NCBI GenBank assembly: GCA_028293445.1
Contig: JAQGOU010000349.1
Location: 1 to 33,936, forward strand
DNA: 33,936 nt
Direction of reading: 5' to 3'
Source of the DNA: Verrucomicrobiales bacterium
GTDB lineage: Bacteria > Verrucomicrobiota > Verrucomicrobiia > Limisphaerales > JACDHS01
Shown here: one piece after another, positions 7,954 to 15,241 of the stretch
How the letters are laid out: every line of letters starts with the position of its first letter
Numbering within the stretch: position 1 is the first letter of the stretch
The notes under the pieces: model-generated
What the model was told of the DNA's origin: nothing
Databases searched by the model: none
What the model saw: only the letters and a program-made list of their open reading frames with translations
Made by a program: the position numbers and the translations under genes

Positions 7954-9225
7954 TCACAGTTGAGAGCGGAAACATCCAGCAAAGCACTCGTAAATCTTTC
8001 CAAAAAAGCCCCAACGAAGATCCTTCAAAGTGAGCAGGCGCGATTGAGCTTTGTCCTGCTCAAAGATCCGGATCTGTTCAGCGGCAAAATCCTTGTCGAG
8101 AATGTTAAAGTTGTTCTCGGCATTAATGCGGAAGGAGCGGTGGTCAAGGTTCACGGATCCTGCCGTAACCCAGATGTCATCCACGATCATCTCTTTGCAA
8201 TGATATTGGGCCTGTTGATATTCGTAAAATTTCACCCCCGCCCGGAGCAGCTCTTTCCAGCGGATATGCCCGGCCACTTTGGTGATTTCGGAATCAGTGG
8301 GGCCCGGGATGATGACTTCGATCTTCACGCCACGTTTGCACGCGTCGACCAGAGCCCGAGTGATGAGCTTATCGGGAACGAAGTAGGCATGTTCGAAACG
8401 AATGGATTTCCGCGCAGCCGCAATGGACATGAGATAATCGAGTCGCGCGTTTTCCGCGCCGTCACGCGGGCCGCTTCTGAAACATTGGACGGCCGATTTT
8501 CCTGCGGGTTCCATAGGAGGAAAATAATCGCTCCCCTGCAACACTCGATTGCGTTCGCGCACCCAGTTATCCACGAAGACGCCTTGCAGTTGTGCGACGG
8601 CTGGCCCCTCGATTTTGAAATGGGTATCCCGCCAAAGCGGCGGTGCCTCGGCGTTGCCATCCCAATTGTCGTGAATACCGACGCCCCCCGTGAAACCGAC
8701 TTTGCCGTCGACAACAAGAATTTTCCGGTGATCGCGATGGTTTAGAAAGAAAAAGAAATTCCACCAGTTGGGATGACCGTATTTCACGAACCGAACGCCG
8801 GAGGCGCGCATTTCGTTAATCAGTTTTCGGGGAAGCTTCATGCTGCCGAGCGTGTCCACGATGACATGGCATTTCACGCCTGCCATCGCCCGTTCACTAA
8901 TGGCATGTGCGAATTCCTCACCAACCTTCCCCTTGGACCAGATGTAGGTTTCGAACGTGATCGATTTCTCCGCGTGACGAATCGCATTCAGCATCGCGGG
9001 AAATATTTCGTCGCCGTTGATCAGCGTCTTGATCTTATTGCCGTCCACGAGGGGCGGTCCGAGCAGGTGATTGATCGACTGACGAAACTGGGGGTCGCTT
9101 ACGGAATAATCGGTTTGAATTGGTTGAAGAATTTCTTTTTCTACGGCTACCAGCGGCAAGGCCAAAGCAATTTGCAGAAGGACTGCAGCAGCGCACATTC
9201 GAAGACCATGGTGAAAACGAATCAT
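7954..9225 (-). CDS. Exported phospholipase D / cardiolipin synthase-like protein
   Basis: This is a phospholipase D superfamily enzyme with two HKD motifs: HRKILVVDGKVGFTGG (His, Lys, Asp about 166, 168, 173) and HCKEMIVDDIWVTAGSVN (about 342, 344, 349). Each is followed by the usual Gly/Ser turn. The family transfers phosphatidyl groups (cardiolipin synthesis) or hydrolyses phosphodiesters. The 423-residue length and paired domains resemble ClsB-type synthases. Starting at 9225 gives MIRFHHGLRMCAAAVLLQIALALPL.. as a signal or anchor segment, so the active sites would face the periplasm, unlike ClsA with its two N-terminal helices. The ORF track adds 51 residues upstream that overlap the terminator-side DNA and look non-coding. 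No good Shine-Dalgarno sequence is visible, so the exact start is moderately certain. Confidence 0.88.
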   Translation of the reverse strand: MIRFHHGLRMCAAAVLLQIALALPLVAVEKEILQPIQTDYSVSDPQFRQSINHLLGPPLVDGNKIKTLINGDEIFPAMLNAIRHAEKSITFETYIWSKGKVGEEFAHAISERAMAGVKCHVIVDTLGSMKLPRKLINEMRASGVRFVKYGHPNWWNFFFFLNHRDHRKILVVDGKVGFTGGVGIHDNWDGNAEAPPLWRDTHFKIEGPAVAQLQGVFVDNWVRERNRVLQGSDYFPPMEPAGKSAVQCFRSGPRDGAENARLDYLMSIAAARKSIRFEHAYFVPDKLITRALVDACKRGVKIEVIIPGPTDSEITKVAGHIRWKELLRAGVKFYEYQQAQYHCKEMIVDDIWVTAGSVNLDHRSFRINAENNFNILDKDFAAEQIRIFEQDKAQSRLLTLKDLRWGFFGKIYECFAGCFRSQL

Positions 9226-9288
9226 CAACAGCGCGACATTTAGCGGCTTCGGCGGGGAAATGGACAGCCAAAAGGAATGAGTGGAGCT

Positions 9289-9327
9289 AAAAAAAGAGAG
9301 AGACCGCAAGTTGCCTCGCGGTCTCTC
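9289..9327 (-). terminator. Rho-independent terminator (minus strand)
   Basis: On the minus strand GAGAGACCGC pairs with GCGGTCTCTC (bases 9318-9327 and 9298-9307 of the plus strand) around a 10-base loop, followed by TCTTTTTTTAG. It lies 41 bases after the stop of the golvesin relic and just before the PLD-like gene, so it insulates the latter. Confidence 0.8.
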
Positions 9328-9367
9328 ATGGGTTTTCTGCCGAGATAACTCGGTTATCCAGGAGAAA

Positions 9368-9570
9368 TTATGGGACAAAGACGAACTTCACCGCATCCGT
9401 GATAACCATGGAGCCGGTGCTAAAGTTGTCTTTGATTTGCACGCGGCCACTGCTGCGGTGGAGAAATTGAAGGTGCCAACGAGATTCCACTGGCCATCGG
9501 TACAGCAAACCATCGACTGAACATGGGCGTTGTGCGCTGTTCTGATTCATTGGGGAACGATGCAGTGGTA
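9368..9570 (-). pseudogene. Golvesin-like C-terminal domain remnant (frameshifted)
   Basis: Read on the minus strand, two different frames carry consecutive pieces of a golvesin/xanthan-lyase-type C-terminal beta domain. The first piece, about 9430-9560, gives RTAHNAHVQ and then DGQWNLVGTFNFSTAAVA. The second piece, about 9368-9440, gives VQIKDNFSTGSMVITDAVKF and then VFVP before a TAA stop. The usual family pattern is NAPV..., then W..LGTF.F, then ADAV(K/R)FV at the end. The two pieces are joined by a frameshift near 9440. There is a TGA just upstream of the first piece, and the stretch between HVQ and DGQW is too short. No N-terminal region is present because the upstream terminator intrudes. 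This is a decayed 3' end of a larger secreted protein gene. Confidence 0.7.
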
Positions 9571-9572
9571 CC

Positions 9573-9628
9573 AGAAGAAAAAAAGGGCGTCAACGCAGGC
9601 TTTCCCTGATCGGGGCCTGTTTTGACGC
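9573..9628 (-). terminator. Rho-independent terminator of the ECF-sigma operon
   Basis: On the minus strand GCGTCAA and TTGACGC form the base of a stem (plus-strand 9622-9628 and 9587-9593), continued by GCCTG/CAGGC after a 2-by-2 internal loop. A CCCTTTTTTTCTT tract follows. It stands about 165 bases downstream of the last gene of the sigma-factor operon. Confidence 0.75.
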
Positions 9629-9659
9629 TTTGGCAGCAAACACGTTGGACGTCGGGTCT

Positions 9660-9725
9660 TCAATCCTGCATTTTCTTCGCCAGCTCCAACCACTGTTTAA
9701 ACCAATCTGATTCTGTCCATGTCAT
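9660..9725 (-). CDS. Possible 21-residue small ORF or gene-end relic
   Basis: An ATG-started 22-codon frame encodes MTWTESDWFKQWLELAKKMQ plus a final Asp, ending 32 bases before the operon terminator. The peptide is amphipathic and Trp-rich, and it reads more like natural protein than random frame. No Shine-Dalgarno sequence precedes it, and an in-frame TGA lies 12 bases upstream of the ATG. It could be a tiny protein at the operon end or the last residues of a deleted gene. Confidence 0.22.
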   Translation of the reverse strand: MTWTESDWFKQWLELAKKMQD

Positions 9726-9792
9726 GATGCAATTTCAGGCCGGAAACAAAACAGTGCCACCTGACTGTGAGCTCGGAAAACTGGAGGACCCG

Positions 9793-10251
9793 TCACCGTT
9801 TTTCTGGAGGAGTGGAGGAACGTTCTCCATGATGCGGTGGACCGAAACCTTTTTCCTTAAACTTCTCGAATCGCTCACGACGTTCCCTGGTGATTTTTTC
9901 GAACTTCTCACGCTGTTCCGGAGTGAGTGTTGCGGAAATTTTCTCATGGGCGGCATCGAAAATCTCTTTCATGCGGGGCTCAAAATCGCTGTGCAATTTT
10001 CGGAACTGCTCTCCAGAACTCACAAAAACTTCATGAACATTCGTCTGCTGTGCCGGAGTCATATCCAGTTTGGAGATCAAATCTTCTTCCATCTTCTTCT
10101 GCGCCGACTCAAACCTGTCATGCGCGAATTTGGGGTCACGAACTCCTGGCTCAACGTGGTGTCGCACCACAGAGCGAGTGCCAAACACGCCGACAGCGAT
10201 GCCGGCGAAGAACACCAGTCCGATTACCAGCCATGGTTTGAAACCTTTCAT
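9793..10251 (-). CDS. Spy/CpxP-like periplasmic heavy-metal resistance protein
   Basis: The 152-residue product has an N-terminal membrane anchor or uncleaved signal (MKGFKPWLVIGLVFFAGIAV). A helical, highly charged domain follows, with two LTxxQ-type motifs: LDMTPAQQTNV (about 62-72) and LTPEQREKFEKI (about 113-124). This is the Spy/CpxP/ZraP fold, whose members act as periplasmic chaperones or feedback sensors in envelope and metal stress. The C-terminal tail GPPHHGERSSTPPEKR is hydrophilic and His-containing. The gene starts 3 bases after the stop of the small membrane protein gene, so it is the last gene of the ECF-sigma operon. Confidence 0.82.
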   Translation of the reverse strand: MKGFKPWLVIGLVFFAGIAVGVFGTRSVVRHHVEPGVRDPKFAHDRFESAQKKMEEDLISKLDMTPAQQTNVHEVFVSSGEQFRKLHSDFEPRMKEIFDAAHEKISATLTPEQREKFEKITRERRERFEKFKEKGFGPPHHGERSSTPPEKR

Positions 10252-10254
10252 GAA

Positions 10255-10548
10255 TTAATTCGAGGCAAACAGCCACTCTTCCGCCGCTTGCTGAACGTCT
10301 GCAGTGGTCGTTGTTTCGCTCTGTGTAAAATAAAACTCCGTGGCAATACAGAGACCAATGATCACGACGGCTGCCGCCGCCAGACGCGGAAACAGCTGGT
10401 TCAACTGCTCGAAAAACGAGAGGGGCGTGCTCCGGCGTTGGTCGCGGCGAATTGCCGACACAACACTGTTCTCGAAATTAAACGGCACTTCCGGCGCTTG
10501 TTCTTTCCGCGCTGCTGCCAATAGCTTTTGAATGTTTGAATCGTTCAT
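10255..10548 (-). CDS. Small single-pass membrane protein, candidate anti-sigma factor
   Basis: The 97-residue product has a soluble N-terminal half (MNDSNIQKLLAAARKEQAPE..), one transmembrane helix (RLAAAAVVIIGLCIATEFYF, about 55-74) and a short acidic outer tail. Its ATG overlaps the sigma-factor stop in an ATGA, a sign of translational coupling. Size, topology and position next to an ECF sigma gene suggest a membrane anti-sigma factor, but there is no zinc-binding HxxxCxxC motif. The proposal therefore rests on context only. Confidence 0.75.
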   Translation of the reverse strand: MNDSNIQKLLAAARKEQAPEVPFNFENSVVSAIRRDQRRSTPLSFFEQLNQLFPRLAAAAVVIIGLCIATEFYFTQSETTTTADVQQAAEEWLFASN

Positions 10549-11135
10549 TTTTTCTCAGTCTCCATCTTCAACAAAATCTTTTTCAACTTCGCGCGCGCTC
10601 GAAATGCCCGCACCCGCGTCGCCGCACTGGACCAATCTGTCAATTCACAAATCTCTTTCACGCTCTTGCCTTCAATTTCCTGCAGCGTGAGGACTAACCG
10701 TTCTTCCGCTGTCAGCTCGCGCATGGCTAATTCGAGAATTTCCCGCGCTCGCCCGGGCTCCAGCTCGTCGCGTTGCTCTTCACCCTGCAACCAGTCGAGC
10801 GCATCCTCGCCCAATTCATCAAATCCAATTTCCTTTTTGATCCGCTGCTTTTTGCGGAGATGATCCAGCGCCACATGCACGGCAATTCTTGAGAGCCAAT
10901 GCGAAAAAGGAGCGCGTCCATCAAACTGTTCCAAGGCTTTCCAGGCTTTCAGAAACGTATCCTGCGCCAGGTCCTCGATGAGATGCGCGTCCCGCTCGTA
11001 GCGGTATAAGATGGAAAAGACGAGGCCCTGATGCTGACGAACGATTTCGCCAAAGTCATCGGGCGAACCGTTTCGAATTCGTGCCAGCAATTCCGCTTCA
11101 TCTTTCACCGTTTCGTTTTCACCGACCGCACTCAT
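10545..11135 (-). CDS. ECF RNA polymerase sigma factor (RpoE family)
   Basis: This is a group-4 sigma factor of 196 residues. Region 2 is seen as LIEDLAQDTFLKAWKALEQF and then HWLSRIAVHVALDHLRKKQR, covering the -10 recognition and melting helices. After an acidic linker, region 4 is LTAEERLVLTLQEIEGKSVK, then ICELTDWSSAATRVRAFRAR, a helix-turn-helix for the -35 element. The gene lies between two Spy/CpxP-like genes and is coupled to a small membrane protein. This suggests an envelope-stress regulon in which the sigma factor, its restraint and periplasmic effectors are made together. A candidate ECF-type promoter (see separate entry) upstream of the first gene suggests autoregulation. Confidence 0.93.
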   Translation of the reverse strand: MSAVGENETVKDEAELLARIRNGSPDDFGEIVRQHQGLVFSILYRYERDAHLIEDLAQDTFLKAWKALEQFDGRAPFSHWLSRIAVHVALDHLRKKQRIKKEIGFDELGEDALDWLQGEEQRDELEPGRAREILELAMRELTAEERLVLTLQEIEGKSVKEICELTDWSSAATRVRAFRARAKLKKILLKMETEKK

Positions 11136-11189
11136 CTTCTGAGCGTTTTACCACCTGCTCATCGCTGCCATGAACGGGCAATCCTAGCT

Positions 11190-11663
11190 TCAGTTCTTTT
11201 CCAAAGCTTCTCCGACTTTTTTCAAGACAGCAATTACCGCTTCGTCAGCTTTTTCTTCAAATTGTTTGACCTTGGCAATTTGTTCTTCGGTCAAAATCGG
11301 CCCGATCTTTGCGGACAGTTTCATGCGTTCGACGGCAAAATCACTTTCCGCCGTAGCGACCTTTTTGGACGCTTCACGGACGCTGGCCTCGGTCGCACCG
11401 GAGGCGTGAATCGCCTCGCGCAATGCTTTGCGGCTCGCATGTAAATTCTTGATGATGGGAACAATCGTATCCTTTTCGGCACGCAACTCTGTTTTGATTT
11501 TGTCGAGTTGTTCGTCCTTCAAATCGAGCCCCTTGATGATGCGCTGGAGAACGGGTCCGCGCTCGGAGCGAGCGCCTTCGGCGGCCCGCACTTTATAAAC
11601 CGCGAAACCCCCCGTCATCAGAGCGACGGCTGCAACGAGAGAGAAAAGTCTTTTGTTCTTCAT
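11190..11663 (-). CDS. Spy/LTxxQ-like periplasmic protein
   Basis: The 157-residue product has a signal peptide (MKNKRLFSLVAAVALMTGGF.., likely cleaved near VRAAEG). An all-helical charged domain with LDLKDEQLDKIKTEL (about 47-61) and ILTEEQIAKVKQFEEKAD (about 123-140) follows, both variants of the LTxxQ motif of Spy/CpxP chaperones. It stands 54 bp upstream of the sigma gene on the same strand and is probably the first gene of the operon. It is a paralogue-like partner of the protein at 9793-10251, though the two share only the fold signature. Confidence 0.82.
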   Translation of the reverse strand: MKNKRLFSLVAAVALMTGGFAVYKVRAAEGARSERGPVLQRIIKGLDLKDEQLDKIKTELRAEKDTIVPIIKNLHASRKALREAIHASGATEASVREASKKVATAESDFAVERMKLSAKIGPILTEEQIAKVKQFEEKADEAVIAVLKKVGEALEKN

Positions 11664-11670
11664 ATCACCA

Positions 11671-11702
11671 TTAATACGCAGGAACCCCTAAAAATGTTTC
11701 AA
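11671..11702 (-). promoter_or_regulatory. Candidate ECF-sigma promoter for the Spy-sigma operon
   Basis: On the minus strand TTGAAAC is followed, 17 bases later, by CGTATTAA. This matches the GAAC-like -35 and CGT-containing -10 elements typical of ECF promoters. The predicted transcription start would fall only a few bases before the ATG at 11663, giving an almost leaderless message or implying a start further inside. Confidence 0.45.
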
Positions 11703-11738
11703 GGAAAATTAAGTCGTGAACACGAACAAAGGGGACGG

Positions 11739-11761
11739 CCCCGGTCAGGCCTTTGCCGGGG
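11739..11761 (-). terminator. Weak GC hairpin after the RibD-C gene
   Basis: CCCCGG and CCGGGG form a 6-bp stem with an 11-base loop, 11 bases after the RibD-C stop. On the minus strand it is followed by a C-rich tract ending in CCCCTTTG, so it is at best a weak terminator. Confidence 0.3.
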
Positions 11762-11771
11762 ATCGCACCTT

Positions 11772-12461
11772 CTACGGAAGGACCTTGTAAACAAGAAACA
11801 ACTCGTCCCCAACGCGCTTCATCGATTTCATTTTTAAGCGAGTGGCATCGGCGAGTTTTTGAATCCCTTCACCGTCGGCGAGAGTTGGCGCGTCACGTCC
11901 GCCAAAGATCACGGGACAGAGAGTCAGATATAGTTCGTTCACTACGTTGGCTCGAAACAAAGCCCCATTTACCTCGCCGCCTCCTTCGCAGAGTAAGCGG
12001 TTCACGTTCCATTTCTTTTTCAGCCAACGTAGAGCCGCCACAAAATCGATTTCGGTTTCCCCAAATGTTTCCACGGCGTCTGCGACTTCGCGTAACCGCT
12101 TCAACTTTTTTCCAGCACGCTCTGTGGCCAGAACAATAATCGGTGAAAATCGCCGCTGAAATAGTTTTGCCTCTGGATCCACGTTCCCGGAACCGCTGAC
12201 CACGACGCGAATATTGTATTCAGCCAAGCCGTTCCTGATTCGCATCTTCCGATATTTTTCGCCGCCAGGTCCGAGATCCATGGGGAAGGAATTAATCGTC
12301 CGCGCGCCACTCATGACGGCATCGGCTTGCGAACGCAGTGCCAGCAAGAGTTCCTGATCGCGCTTGCTGCCAAAGGGAGTGAAGTGTTCCTTGCTCGAGG
12401 ACAGTTTGCCATCCGCCGTGGTGGCGACGTTCAGGTAAACAAATGGCAATTCTGCGCTCAT
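11772..12461 (-). CDS. RibD C-terminal domain reductase (dihydrofolate-reductase fold)
   Basis: The 229-residue product is the stand-alone reductase half of RibD. It has the N-terminal strand FVYLNVATTADGKLS, the NADPH-binding SGARTINSFPMDLGPGG region, and the diagnostic LLCEGGGEVNGALFRANVVN, then ELYLTLCPVIFGGRDAPTL. In riboflavin synthesis this domain reduces the ribosylaminopyrimidine to its ribitol form; the deaminase domain is absent here. It may be a dedicated pyrimidine reductase or a related reductase of unknown substrate. The gene is 66 bp downstream of pheA, on the same strand, and could be the distal gene of the scpA-scpB-pheA cluster. Confidence 0.88.
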   Translation of the reverse strand: MSAELPFVYLNVATTADGKLSSSKEHFTPFGSKRDQELLLALRSQADAVMSGARTINSFPMDLGPGGEKYRKMRIRNGLAEYNIRVVVSGSGNVDPEAKLFQRRFSPIIVLATERAGKKLKRLREVADAVETFGETEIDFVAALRWLKKKWNVNRLLCEGGGEVNGALFRANVVNELYLTLCPVIFGGRDAPTLADGEGIQKLADATRLKMKSMKRVGDELFLVYKVLP

Positions 12462-12527
12462 CTTTCAGAGTTTAATATGCATCAGACTCGGCTCGGAAGC
12501 GATTCAGCCCCGGAGAGGCGCACCGCC

Positions 12528-13589
12528 CTATTCCGCATTGGGATACGAGCCCAGGACCTTCACGAAGTTGCAGGCTTGTTCCAGATCAGCGATCGCTTTC
12601 GCAACTTTTTTGTCGCTCATATGACCATCGCAATCGACGAAGAAGAAATACTCCCACGCTTTGCGTTTACTGGGGCGCGACTCAATCTTCGTCATGTTTA
12701 GCTTGTACTTGCGAAACGGCGAGAGCGCGTTGTGCAACGCTCCCACTTCATGCTTGATGCTGAGCATGAGGCTCGTGCGATCGCGCCCGGTGGGCGGACT
12801 GCATTGGCGACCAAGGACGAGAAAGCGGGTGACGTTGATGGCGTTATCCTGCACGCCCTGTTCGAGCACCGGCACATTATATTTTTCTGCGGCCAGCACG
12901 CCGGCGATGGCGGCCGAATTCTTTTCGCGTGAGGCGAATTCCACGGAGCGCGAGTTCGAGGAGGTCTCGATAATCTCGACGTGTGGAAAGTTCTTATGCA
13001 AATAAGAGCGGCATTGCGCCAGCGTCTGTGGATGAACGTAGAACTTCTTGATCTCCTCGCGTTTGAAGCGGCTGACCAGGCACTGCTGAATTTTTAAAAT
13101 GATCTGCGCAACGACTTTGAGATCGCTGTCCACGAACATGTCGAGCGTATGGGTGACAACGCCTTCAGTGGAATTCTCCACGGGAACAACGCCATAATCG
13201 GCGCGTTGTCGGCTCACTTCGGTGAATACGTCCGCAATCGAATTTTGCGGCGCATACTTGAGGCTCGCACCAAACCGGCGAATCGCCGCTTCATGGGTGA
13301 ACGTCGCTTCAGGCCCGAGGAAGGCGATGGCCATCGACTTCTCCAGCGAGAGGGCGCTGGACATGATCTCGCGATAAATCGCACGCAACGATTCATTGGT
13401 GATCGGGCCACCGTTCATTTTGCAAATGCGATCGAGAACAGCCTGCTCCCGGTGTGGTGCGTAAATCTCTTCGCCCGCTTTCAGTTTGATTTCGCCGATC
13501 TCCAGCACGTGCTTCGTGCGCTCGTTGAGCAGTTTGACGATCTGCGCGTCAAGTTTGTCGATCGATTTGCGATGCTCGGGAATGTTCAT
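12528..13589 (-). CDS. pheA: Bifunctional chorismate mutase / prephenate dehydratase (P-protein)
   Basis: The 353-residue enzyme converts chorismate to prephenate and then to phenylpyruvate, the committed steps to phenylalanine. An AroQ-type chorismate mutase spans about residues 1-85 (IDKLDAQIVKLLNERTKHVL, then YAPHREQAVLDRI). The dehydratase spans about 88-270: AFLGPEATFTHEAA, VVPVENSTEGVV and the catalytic-site NVTRFLVLG. The ACT regulatory domain follows, with the phenylalanine-binding ESRPSKRKAWEYFFFVD stretch. The family's architecture is complete, so feedback inhibition by phenylalanine is expected. A GAGG Shine-Dalgarno sequence precedes the ATG, which starts 9 bases after the scpB stop, so it is probably in the same operon. 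Confidence 0.96.
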   Translation of the reverse strand: MNIPEHRKSIDKLDAQIVKLLNERTKHVLEIGEIKLKAGEEIYAPHREQAVLDRICKMNGGPITNESLRAIYREIMSSALSLEKSMAIAFLGPEATFTHEAAIRRFGASLKYAPQNSIADVFTEVSRQRADYGVVPVENSTEGVVTHTLDMFVDSDLKVVAQIILKIQQCLVSRFKREEIKKFYVHPQTLAQCRSYLHKNFPHVEIIETSSNSRSVEFASREKNSAAIAGVLAAEKYNVPVLEQGVQDNAINVTRFLVLGRQCSPPTGRDRTSLMLSIKHEVGALHNALSPFRKYKLNMTKIESRPSKRKAWEYFFFVDCDGHMSDKKVAKAIADLEQACNFVKVLGSYPNAE

Positions 13590-13598
13590 TTGCCTCGT

Positions 13599-14330
13599 TT
13601 AGGAATCAGACTTCGGAGCTTCGCCTGACGGTTCGGTTTTGGCTTCCGTGTCGGGTGCCGTCGCGGTCTCGGTCAATTTGTCTACATCCGCCACCGCCAG
13701 TTGATCGGGCGGCGCCGTGGCCAAGCCGGGGTCCGCCGTCAGAAGTGATTCCGGCTTGGTCACCGGGATGCGACGCAGTTCATCGGCCGACGGCAAATCT
13801 TCCAACGCACGCAGGCCAAAATATTCGAGGAACGCCGGCGTGGTGCTATAAAGCGAAGGCCGTCCCACGACTTCAGCGCGACCACATTGTTCCACCAACC
13901 CGCGTTCGAGCAATGTCTGCATTACGCCATCGACTGCGACGCCGCGGATCTGTTCAATTTCTGCGCGGGTAATCGGCTGCCGATACGCAATGATAGCGAG
14001 TGTTTCCAGACCGGGAGCGGAAAGCCGTGGAGGCCGATTCTTTTGCCCGACCATTGCGATCAGCCAGGGTGCAAATTCCGGTTGGCTGACGAATTGCCAG
14101 GCACCCGCGACGCAGGTCAGTCGAAAACTGCGTTGTGCGGCTTCGTGATCTTTTTGGAGTTGTTCGAGCGCCGTAATGATCTCCTCGTCTTTCGTTTTCT
14201 TCAGTGCGCGCGCCAGTTCGTCCGCGCCTTCCTGATTCGCGGTTTGCGCGAGGATATCACGAAGTTCTTTCGGGCTCATCGGCTTTTGGGCCGAAAACAA
14301 AATGACCTCGAGAATAAATTTTAGTTCCAT
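13599..14330 (-). CDS. scpB: Segregation and condensation protein B
   Basis: ScpB is the winged-helix kite subunit of the SMC-ScpA-ScpB condensin. The N-terminal MELKFILEVILFSAQKPMSP is the first winged helix. The family signature follows as PRLSAPGLETLAIIAYRQPI, TRAEIEQIRGVAVDGVMQTL and GRAEVVGRPSLYSTTPAFLE. The last 50 or so residues are an acidic, Thr/Pro-rich disordered tail (TETATAPDTEAKTEPSGEAP). An insertion of about 30 residues (ALKKTKDEEIITALEQLQKD) between the first helices makes it somewhat longer than the compact family members. Its ATG is 2 bases after the scpA stop. Confidence 0.95.
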   Translation of the reverse strand: MELKFILEVILFSAQKPMSPKELRDILAQTANQEGADELARALKKTKDEEIITALEQLQKDHEAAQRSFRLTCVAGAWQFVSQPEFAPWLIAMVGQKNRPPRLSAPGLETLAIIAYRQPITRAEIEQIRGVAVDGVMQTLLERGLVEQCGRAEVVGRPSLYSTTPAFLEYFGLRALEDLPSADELRRIPVTKPESLLTADPGLATAPPDQLAVADVDKLTETATAPDTEAKTEPSGEAPKSDS

Positions 14331-14332
14331 GC

Positions 14333-15160
14333 CTAATTAGATTGCGGAGTGGATGTGTCGTCCGGCGGTGCCGAAGCCGCAGGCGCCTCGGTTTGTTCTG
14401 GAGGAAGTTCCTCGGTCGCGACTGGCGCCGGTTGCGGTGGAGCTTTGGTGATATCGATGTCGTCGAAATCTTCCGATTGCACGCAGAGAAGCTGCTTCAT
14501 GCGGATCAGTTCCAGTAAGGCGAGAAAGGTGCAGATCACTTCCGGTCGCGCCATTTCTGTCGTGAACAATTCCGAAAACTTCACAAACGGCTTTTCGATA
14601 AGCAGATTGACAATCTGTTCGATCTTTTCGCTCACCGACCATTTGTCTTCGAAAATGTCGCGTAGATCATCGCGTTGATTAACCCGTTTGAGAATCGCAT
14701 TGACCGCGTTGAGCAGATCGAACACCGAGACTTCCGGCTTTTTTGCCAGGGCGGGGAGGTTGAATTCCAGCTTTCCGGGGCGGCGGGCAAAAATGCTTTC
14801 CTGTTCAATTTCACGCACTTGCAATTGCGCGGCGGCGTCCTTGAACTTTTTATATTCAACGAGTTGCCGAATCAGTTCCCAGCGCGGATCTTCTTCGTCT
14901 TCTTCCTCGGCAGCCTGAACCTGCAGATCTTTTGGGAGCAATTCGCGACTCTTGATATACATCAGGGTCGCGGCCATCACTAAAAATTCGCCGGCAACCT
15001 CCAGATCCAGCATCCGCATCACATCGATGTACTCGATGAATTGCGTCGCCAGCTTGGTCAGGTTGACTTCGTAAATGTCGACTTCCTCCTTCTTGATAAG
15101 ATAAAGGAGTAAATCCAGCGGCCCTTCGAAAACCTCAAATTTTACTTTGTACTCGGACAT
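14333..15160 (-). CDS. scpA: Segregation and condensation protein A
   Basis: ScpA is the kleisin bridging SMC heads. The N-terminal YKVKFEVFEGPLDLLLYLIK, then KEEVDIYEVNLTKLATQFIE, is the conserved SMC-neck-binding region, followed by EFLVMAATLMYIKSRELLP. The C-terminal winged helix is seen as FVKFSELFTTEMARPEVICT, then FLALLELIRMKQLLCVQSED. The protein ends in an acidic, Pro/Ala-rich tail of about 35 residues, mirrored by the tail of ScpB next door. It appears to head a scpA-scpB-pheA operon with tight spacing. No clear Shine-Dalgarno sequence precedes its ATG. Confidence 0.95.
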   Translation of the reverse strand: MSEYKVKFEVFEGPLDLLLYLIKKEEVDIYEVNLTKLATQFIEYIDVMRMLDLEVAGEFLVMAATLMYIKSRELLPKDLQVQAAEEEDEEDPRWELIRQLVEYKKFKDAAAQLQVREIEQESIFARRPGKLEFNLPALAKKPEVSVFDLLNAVNAILKRVNQRDDLRDIFEDKWSVSEKIEQIVNLLIEKPFVKFSELFTTEMARPEVICTFLALLELIRMKQLLCVQSEDFDDIDITKAPPQPAPVATEELPPEQTEAPAASAPPDDTSTPQSN

Positions 15161-15241
15161 CAGCGGCGAATTTTAACGCGCGTATCCTAATGGCGGCGAC
15201 TGTCGGTTGGCAACGGAATACTCGGAAGCGGGTGCGGCGAA

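Noticed and set aside
9622-10524. 300-residue plus-strand ORF
   Set aside because: It is antisense to the Spy-like and small membrane protein genes and spans the minus-strand 21-residue frame; it has no domain features.
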